Shown: positions 59,379 to 64,000 of the stretch, piece by piece
Numbering within the stretch: the first letter of the stretch is position 1
Layout: the number at the start of each line of letters is the position of its first letter
NCBI GenBank assembly: GCA_038040445.1
Contig: JBBPIG010000018.1
Location: 62,001 to 126,000 of the forward strand
Direction of reading: 5' to 3'
Source of the DNA: Acidobacteriota bacterium
GTDB lineage: Bacteria; Acidobacteriota; Blastocatellia; UBA7656
Length of the DNA stretch: 64,000 bases
The notes under the pieces: generated by a model
The model's input: the letters and a program-made list of their open reading frames with translations, nothing else
The model's database searches: none
Told to the model about the DNA's origin: nothing
Program-made: the position numbers and the translations under genes

Positions 59379-60593
59379 GTGACTATAAACGAACAAATAA
59401 GCCTCCTTCGAAAAGGCACGGTCGACTGCATTCCCGAAGACGAGCTTCGGCGCAAGCTTGAACGCGCCGCGAAGACTGGCAAGCCGCTTCGTGTGAAAGC
59501 CGGTTTCGATCCGACCGCGCCGGACATTCATCTCGGGCACACCGTGCTCATCCGCAAGATGCGCCACTTTCAACAACTAGGGCACACAGTCATTTTTTTG
59601 ATCGGCGACTTCACCGGGATGATTGGCGATCCCTCGGGACGATCAGCGACGCGGCCGGCGCTCACTCGCGAACAGATCGACGATAACGCCGAGACCTACA
59701 AGCAACAGATCTTCAAGTTGCTCGACCGCGAGCGCACCGAAATCAGGTTCAACAACGAATGGTTTTCAAAGTTCACCGCCGATGAACTTGTCCGTCTGGC
59801 GGGAAAGGCAACCGTCGCGCAGTTGCTCGAGCGCGATGATTTCAAAAAGCGCTTCCAGGCTCAAGCGCCCATAAGCCTGCACGAGCTGCTCTACGCGCTG
59901 GCGCAAGGCTACGATTCGGTAGCTCTTGAAGCCGATGTCGAGCTCGGCGGCACTGATCAGAAGTTCAACTTGCTGATGGCGCGTCAGGTTCAGCAAGCCT
60001 ACGGCGTGAAAGAGCCGCAGCTCATTATGACCACGCCGTTGCTTGAAGGACTCGATGGTGTGCAGAAGATGTCCAAGAGTCTGAACAACTACATCGGCAT
60101 AACCGAATCCCCGCGCGATATTTTCGGCAAGGTTATGTCGATCAGCGATGAGTTGATGTGGCGTTACTACGAACTGCTGACCGATGAGTCTTTGACCGAT
60201 ATCACCGTGCTGAGAGCGGCGGTCGAGCGCGGCGAGCGGCATCCTCGTGACCTGAAAGCTGAGCTCGCTCGCCGCATCGTCGCCGACTTTCATTCGCAAG
60301 CGGAAGCAGATGAAGCAAGCCGCGAGTTCGATCAGTTGTTCCGCGACCGCCAGACTCCGACGGACATTCCAACTATCGAGAAGCCTGCGGCTGCGATCAA
60401 GTTGGTGAAGCTGTTGGCCTCCGAAGGCCTAGCGCCTTCCGTAGCAGAAGCACAGAGGCTCATTGCACAAGGTGGCGTCAGAGTGAACGGCGAGCGAGTG
60501 AGCGACATCAAGCTCGAAGTTGGATCGCAGCCGGGCGATGTAGCAATGATCCAGGTCGGCAGCCGAAAGTTCTTGCGTGTTGTGTTCACGTGA
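59379..60593 (+). CDS. tyrS: Tyrosyl-tRNA synthetase
   Basis: 404-residue class I aminoacyl-tRNA synthetase that charges tRNA-Tyr. GTG start at 59379 with GGAG upstream. HIGH-type motif [20 protein letters not shown], tyrosine-site segments [18 protein letters not shown] and [20 protein letters not shown], and the KMSKS loop [14 protein letters not shown] are all present. A C-terminal S4 RNA-binding domain begins around residue 340 ([20 protein letters not shown]). The KMSKS form marks the TyrZ-like bacterial subclass. No T-box or other leader was recognised; the gene follows a toxin-antitoxin pair directly. Confidence 0.97.
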   Translation: MTINEQISLLRKGTVDCIPEDELRRKLERAAKTGKPLRVKAGFDPTAPDIHLGHTVLIRKMRHFQQLGHTVIFLIGDFTGMIGDPSGRSATRPALTREQIDDNAETYKQQIFKLLDRERTEIRFNNEWFSKFTADELVRLAGKATVAQLLERDDFKKRFQAQAPISLHELLYALAQGYDSVALEADVELGGTDQKFNLLMARQVQQAYGVKEPQLIMTTPLLEGLDGVQKMSKSLNNYIGITESPRDIFGKVMSISDELMWRYYELLTDESLTDITVLRAAVERGERHPRDLKAELARRIVADFHSQAEADEASREFDQLFRDRQTPTDIPTIEKPAAAIKLVKLLASEGLAPSVAEAQRLIAQGGVRVNGERVSDIKLEVGSQPGDVAMIQVGSRKFLRVVFT

Positions 60594-60614
60594 AGACATA
60601 TAGGGCCGTCTCCT

Positions 60615-60715
60615 TTTGGACTGCGGCGCGGTCTTTGCGTTCGCGCCGCTTTCCATCTTGTCTTCTATCATTCAGCCAACGCGGCGCGAACGCACAGACC
60701 GCGCCGCAGTCCAAA
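60615..60715. repeat. Family B inverted hairpin pair (REPIN-like), copy 2
   Basis: TTTGGACTGCGGCGCGG... faces its inverse across about 30 bp. Each arm has an 8-bp hairpin stem GCGGCGCG/CGCGCCGC (60623-60630 with 60642-60649, and 60681-60688 with 60700-60707). The stem sequence differs from copy 1 at 7890, yet pairing within and between arms is kept. It lies between tyrS and the M20 gene. Confidence 0.82.
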
Positions 60716-60747
60716 TAGGCCGCGTACGCGTTAGGATGAGGAGCCCG

Positions 60748-62055
60748 ATGAAACGTAGAGAATTCAACCTGAGTCTGCTTTCCGGAGTCGCGGCGATCGG
60801 TCTACCCCGATGGCGTTCCCAGTCTGGCCCACGAGTCAACGGCGCGCGAATAGTCGAACACCTCACTGCCCTTTCACAATTCGGCAAGAACCCCCAAGGC
60901 GGAGTCAGCCGAGTCGCCTTCAGCGAAGCCGATCGTCAGGGGCGCGAGTACGTCGCGGGCTTGATGCGCACGGCCGGGCTCGACGTCAGCATCGATGCGG
61001 CCGGCAACATCGTGGGCCGGCGCGCTGGAAGCGATTCGACGTTGAAGCCTCTGGTGATGGGCTCGCACATCGACTCGGTGCCCGAAGGCGGGAACTATGA
61101 CGGCGATGTCGGCTCGCTCGGCGCGATCGAAGTTGCGCAGACGCTGGCGGAACACAAGCTCACGACTCGTCATTCGCTGCAAGTCATCATCTTCGCGGAC
61201 GAAGAGGGCGGCACTATCGGCAGTCACGCCATCAGCGGCGAGATCACTGACAAGCAACTCAACCTCGTTAGTAACAGCGGCAAGACAATTCGCGACGGAA
61301 TCAGGTTCATCGGCGGCGATCCTGATAAGCTCACAAGCATCCGCCGCAAGCGCGGTGACATCGCTGCGTACCTCGAGCTGCACATCGAGCAAGGCGGCAT
61401 TCTGGACACCGAGAAGATCAACATCGGCGTAGTCGAAGGCATCGTCGGTATCACCCAATGGGAAGTCAAGATCGAAGGCTTCGCCAACCACGCCGGCACG
61501 ACGCCGATGAACCAGCGACGCGATGCGATGCTCGCCGCGGCGAAGTTTATCGAAGCAGTCAATCGAATCGTGACCAGCGTGCCGGGTCGCCAGGTCGGTA
61601 CGGTCGGCAAGATCCAAGCGTCGCCGGGAGCTTACAACGTCATCCCCGGAAAAGTGGTTGCCGGTCTGGAGCTGCGCGATCTGGATGCAGCAAAGATTCA
61701 GATGTTATATCAGAAGATTCGCGCCGAGGCCGGCGAAATAGCCAAGTCAACCGGAACGGCGTTTGACTTCACCGAGACTAACAGCATTGTGCCCGCGCCA
61801 ACGGATGAGCGCTTGAGAAAGCTGATAGATGAAACGGCTCGCGGGCTCGGCCTTACGACAAAGTGGATGCCGAGCGGCGCAGGTCACGACGCGCAGGAGA
61901 TCGCCCGGCTCGGCCCAGTCGGAATGATCTTCGTGCCGAGCGTGGCTGGCATCAGTCACTCTCCGAAAGAATATTCGCGTCCGGAAGACATATCCAACGG
62001 CGCAAACGTTCTGCTTCATACGGTGCTGAAGCTCGACACGATGAGGCTGCAATAG
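60748..62055 (+). CDS. M20 family amidohydrolase (allantoate/N-carbamoyl-amino-acid hydrolase type)
   Basis: 435 residues from ATG 60748 (leader GGATGAGGAG). N-terminus MKRREFNLSLLSGVAAIG is a twin-arginine-like export signal. Metal ligands: MGSHIDSVPEGGNYDGDVGS, FADEEGGTIGSHAISG, YLELHIEQGG, and GAGHDAQEIARLGPVGMIFV near the end. Dimerisation-domain motif FANHAGTTPMNQRRDAMLAA. This is the Zn/Mn-dependent ureidoglycolate/allantoate/N-carbamoyl-L-amino acid hydrolase group. Exported members are less common; the substrate is unknown. Confidence 0.92.
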   Translation: MKRREFNLSLLSGVAAIGLPRWRSQSGPRVNGARIVEHLTALSQFGKNPQGGVSRVAFSEADRQGREYVAGLMRTAGLDVSIDAAGNIVGRRAGSDSTLKPLVMGSHIDSVPEGGNYDGDVGSLGAIEVAQTLAEHKLTTRHSLQVIIFADEEGGTIGSHAISGEITDKQLNLVSNSGKTIRDGIRFIGGDPDKLTSIRRKRGDIAAYLELHIEQGGILDTEKINIGVVEGIVGITQWEVKIEGFANHAGTTPMNQRRDAMLAAAKFIEAVNRIVTSVPGRQVGTVGKIQASPGAYNVIPGKVVAGLELRDLDAAKIQMLYQKIRAEAGEIAKSTGTAFDFTETNSIVPAPTDERLRKLIDETARGLGLTTKWMPSGAGHDAQEIARLGPVGMIFVPSVAGISHSPKEYSRPEDISNGANVLLHTVLKLDTMRLQ

Positions 62056-62166
62056 TCCCGTTCACCTTCCGCACCAACCCCTCCCCACCGAGAATTCTTC
62101 AATCTCCGGCAACCAAACCGCAGATCCAGTGGCTGGAAGTTTTGATTGACAAATCTTTTTGCTGGT

Positions 62167-62392
62167 AAGTGATGCGTGATCCGTGATGCAGATCAGTGAA
62201 ATATGAAGCTCACAGTTGAAGTGGCCGGGCATAGGGTCACAGGTCGGAAAGGTGGGCTTGCCCCCGCTCTTGTCTCTCAGCTTTGCTCGAGGAGAGTAGC
62301 GAGGGCCGGGGGCAAGCCACCCTTCCCGACCTGTGACCCTACGCCCGGCCACTTCAATTGTGAGCGTCATGTTTCACGCATCACGTTTCACT
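62167..62392. repeat. Heptamer repeat hairpin (family E copy 3) with a nested inverted repeat
   Basis: Outer arms of GTGATGCGTGATCC type (62168-62200) and TTTCACGCATCAC (62370-62392) enclose a different inverted repeat (family J, 62205-62368). The nesting suggests that J entered an E hairpin or spread together with it. Located between convergent genes. Confidence 0.65.
62205..62368. repeat. Family J long inverted repeat
   Basis: Arms of about 65 bp (62205-62269 and 62303-62368) containing TTGAAGTGGCCGGGCATAGG, GGTCACAGGTCGG and GGGCTTGCCCCC and their inverses, with a loop of about 33 bp. It has no coding capacity beyond chance frames. This is the longest inverted repeat in the window. Confidence 0.82.
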
Positions 62393-62410
62393 GCGCGCCA
62401 CGGGAATGGC

Positions 62411-62947
62411 TCAGGAAGCCGCTTTGAAGGCGCTTTGCAGTCGGTACGTTCCCCATGCAACAACGAGTGACGCGCCATCACCCGACTTCTCGAGAGTCAT
62501 CTTGAGCACGTCCTGGGGCGCGCCGTCTTTGGCGAAGCGAAGCGGCGATTCAAGCACGACGGTCTCCGGCTTGAGCGGCCTTGTTATAGCCGACGACACG
62601 AGCAGCGTCCAATTCCGTTGCTCGTCGGGGCGCGCGAAGATCGCGTACTTCCCTGGCGCAAGCTTCTTACCACCGAAGTCCAACGCGACTGTGGTCTCAA
62701 GCGTCGTCGGATCGTTCATTCCCATAAACCACGCCAGCCCGGGCTTGATCATCTCATCCAGGTTTCTCGGCCCGAGCTTGGGTGTGCCGTAGTGAATCGT
62801 CACCTTTCCTTTTCCAAGCATGATGCTGATCGTGTCATCAACCGGATCGTGCGAACTCGCCGCCGTTTCCGAGGACCGGTTTGCGCACGCCCAGGCGACG
62901 CCCAGTCCAACAACCCCTATCAGCAGGACGACTAAAGTTTTTTTCAT
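62411..62947 (-). CDS. DUF2911 family exported protein
   Basis: 178-residue protein with an N-terminal hydrophobic segment (residues 4-20) ending in GVAWAC, a possible lipidation Cys (residue 21). The mature domain matches DUF2911: VTIHYGTPKLGPRNLDEM, then WFMGMNDPTTLETTVALDFG and KKLAPGKYAIFARPDEQRNW. The function of the family is unknown; it is common in Acidobacteriota and Bacteroidota. It converges with the M20 gene across the J repeat. Confidence 0.88.
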   Translation of the reverse strand: MKKTLVVLLIGVVGLGVAWACANRSSETAASSHDPVDDTISIMLGKGKVTIHYGTPKLGPRNLDEMIKPGLAWFMGMNDPTTLETTVALDFGGKKLAPGKYAIFARPDEQRNWTLLVSSAITRPLKPETVVLESPLRFAKDGAPQDVLKMTLEKSGDGASLVVAWGTYRLQSAFKAAS

Positions 62948-63144
62948 AACTGCTCCTCAACCTAAATTTGGCACCCAGTTAGCCTATTTCAGCACTACGC
63001 ATCGGTCAAGCGGCGGCGAGATCGAGGCGTTAGCGATTCTATAAGATCGATAGCGCGCTTGAAGTTTCAGACGCCACCTTCTATCGTTCGACCACGCGAA
63101 CAGTTGCCGATATGATCAACACGAATCGAGTGAGGAGAACGACT

Positions 63145-64000
63145 ATGACGAGGAACCGCACTGCAAGGCTGTCAGCCGCGCTAATGATCGGCCGCGCGGC
63201 TCTGCTGTTGTGTGTGCTGCCGCTTTGCATACGGACGGCGGCCGCTCAAGAGACGGCGCTCGATCGTTACATCGCAAAACCCGACGCTAGCTATTCGTGG
63301 AAGCTGGTCAATACGATTGCGGGCCCGGGCTATCACGGCTACGTTATCGATCTCGCTTCGCAAACCTGGCGTAGCGCGGCCGATGTGGATCGCCCGGTGT
63401 GGAGGCACTGGCTCACAATCGTCAAGCCCGACAAGACGGTCTCAAACAAAGCGCTGTTGTTCATCGGCGGCGGCAGTAATCGCGACGCTGCCCCTGTGAA
63501 GATTTCGGATCGGCTCGCCAGCTTCGCGATGGAATCAAACACCGTCGTGGCCGAGCTTGGCATGGTTCCGAATCAGCCGCTCTTCTTTTCGGACTCGAAA
63601 GAAAAAGGCAGATCGGAAGACGACCTCATCGCTTACAGCCGGGTGAAGCAGATGCAAACCGGCGATGACACGTGGCTGGTGCGGCTGGCAATGGTCAAGA
63701 GCGGCGTCCGCGCGCTGGACGCGATGCAGGAGTTCCTCGCAAGCGACGCCGGCGGCAAGCTCAAAGTCGATCAGTTTGTTGTATCAGGCGGATCGAAGCG
63801 CGGCTGGACGACGTGGCTTGTAGCCGCCGTGGACAAGCGAGTCATCGCAATTATGCCGACCGTGATCGACGCGCTGAACTCCGAGGTGATCACTCGGCAT
63901 CATTTCGAAGCCTATGGTTTCTTCTCGCCCTCGCTGAACGACTACGTCAATCACAAGCTCTTCCCAGACAAGATTGGGACTCCCGAGTATAAACATATCC
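63145..64000 (+). CDS. PhoPQ-activated PqaA-type protein, C-terminus outside window
   Basis: 285 residues visible, open at the right edge. Signal peptide about residues 1-34 (leader GAGGAGAAC). Family pattern of PF10142: WRHWLTIVKPD, ALLFIGGGSNRDAAP, VVAELGMVPNQPLFFS, VDQFVVSGGSKRGWTTWLVA (nucleophile-elbow-like G-x-S-x-R-G) and VIAIMPTVIDALN. Proteins of this type are exported alpha/beta-hydrolase-like proteins linked to antimicrobial-peptide resistance in Salmonella; their activity is not established. The remainder, with the expected acidic and His residues, lies outside. Confidence 0.9.
   Translation, partial: MTRNRTARLSAALMIGRAALLLCVLPLCIRTAAAQETALDRYIAKPDASYSWKLVNTIAGPGYHGYVIDLASQTWRSAADVDRPVWRHWLTIVKPDKTVSNKALLFIGGGSNRDAAPVKISDRLASFAMESNTVVAELGMVPNQPLFFSDSKEKGRSEDDLIAYSRVKQMQTGDDTWLVRLAMVKSGVRALDAMQEFLASDAGGKLKVDQFVVSGGSKRGWTTWLVAAVDKRVIAIMPTVIDALNSEVITRHHFEAYGFFSPSLNDYVNHKLFPDKIGTPEYKHI

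Noticed and set aside
1-64000. tRNA, rRNA, riboswitch or prophage genes
   Set aside because: Gaps were read on both strands; no cloverleaf, conserved rRNA segment, integrase or phage structural gene was recognised. A covariance-model search could still find small RNAs.

Overview
The window looks like a piece of an Acidobacteriota chromosome, most likely from the Blastocatellia/Pyrinomonadales side. The evidence is gene content: an ADOP-type FtsX permease with its PadR regulator, a DUF1800/DUF1501 pair, a VWFA-related acidobacterial protein, an S46 peptidase, a PqaA-type protein, a reaction-centre-type cytochrome c and many small toxin-antitoxin loci. GC content is moderately high. No rRNA, tRNA, prophage, CRISPR array or complete insertion sequence was recognised.

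Layout. 1-7.7 kb: the N-terminal nine tenths of a giant cyclic beta-1,2-glucan synthase on the minus strand, running off the left edge. 7.7-15.4 kb: a CrtC/AttH-like protein, a DUF433/DUF5615 toxin-antitoxin pair, DUF1800-DUF1501, a frameshifted VWA gene and a second toxin-antitoxin pair. 15.5-21.7 kb: a class II aldolase-like protein, a secreted sulfatase, a NIPSNAP-like protein, and a PadR-ADOP operon with a perfect palindromic candidate operator. 21.8-27.8 kb: two copies of a DUF5678 plus clan AA aspartic protease module (one broken, one intact) around a tightly coupled operon encoding a secreted protein, a desaturase/Rossmann fusion and a membrane sulfatase-fold enzyme, followed by a CYTH protein. 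28-30.7 kb: ECF sigma, anti-sigma, CpxP/Spy-like protein and dihaem cytochrome c. 31-38 kb: a VapBC-like pair, a TonB-dependent receptor and two quinoprotein-type dehydrogenases. 38-43.8 kb: small metabolic genes and a LytS/LytR-type two-component pair. 44-50 kb: S46 peptidase, a second VapBC-like pair, a HEPN-like remnant, an orphan antitoxin and an S9 peptidase. 50-56.4 kb: coiled-coil proteins, GT2 and GT4 glycosyltransferases, prepilin peptidase and gamma-glutamyltranspeptidase. 56.4-59.3 kb: an accessory island with HigBA, a possible uracil-DNA-glycosylase-fold protein, HicB with a dead hicA, and a DUF4258-type pair. 59.4-64 kb: tyrS, an M20 amidohydrolase, a DUF2911 lipoprotein-like protein and a truncated PqaA-type protein.

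The intergenic DNA is unusually rich in palindromes of at least ten sequence classes. One class behaves as a true miniature mobile element: three copies have near-identical terminal inverted repeats and each is flanked by an 8-bp direct repeat (two perfect, one 7/8). Another class is an inverted pair of small hairpins whose stems change in a compensatory way, and one copy of it sits inside a copy of the mobile element. Several genes are caught in decay: the VWA gene, one aspartic protease, hicA, a HEPN-like gene, an internally deleted VapC, and a 12-codon relic of an ADOP permease.

The best candidates for an undescribed system are the duplicated DUF5678-aspartic protease module and the desaturase/Rossmann-sulfatase operon. 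All functional statements come from reading the sequence and recalling families; no database search was run.
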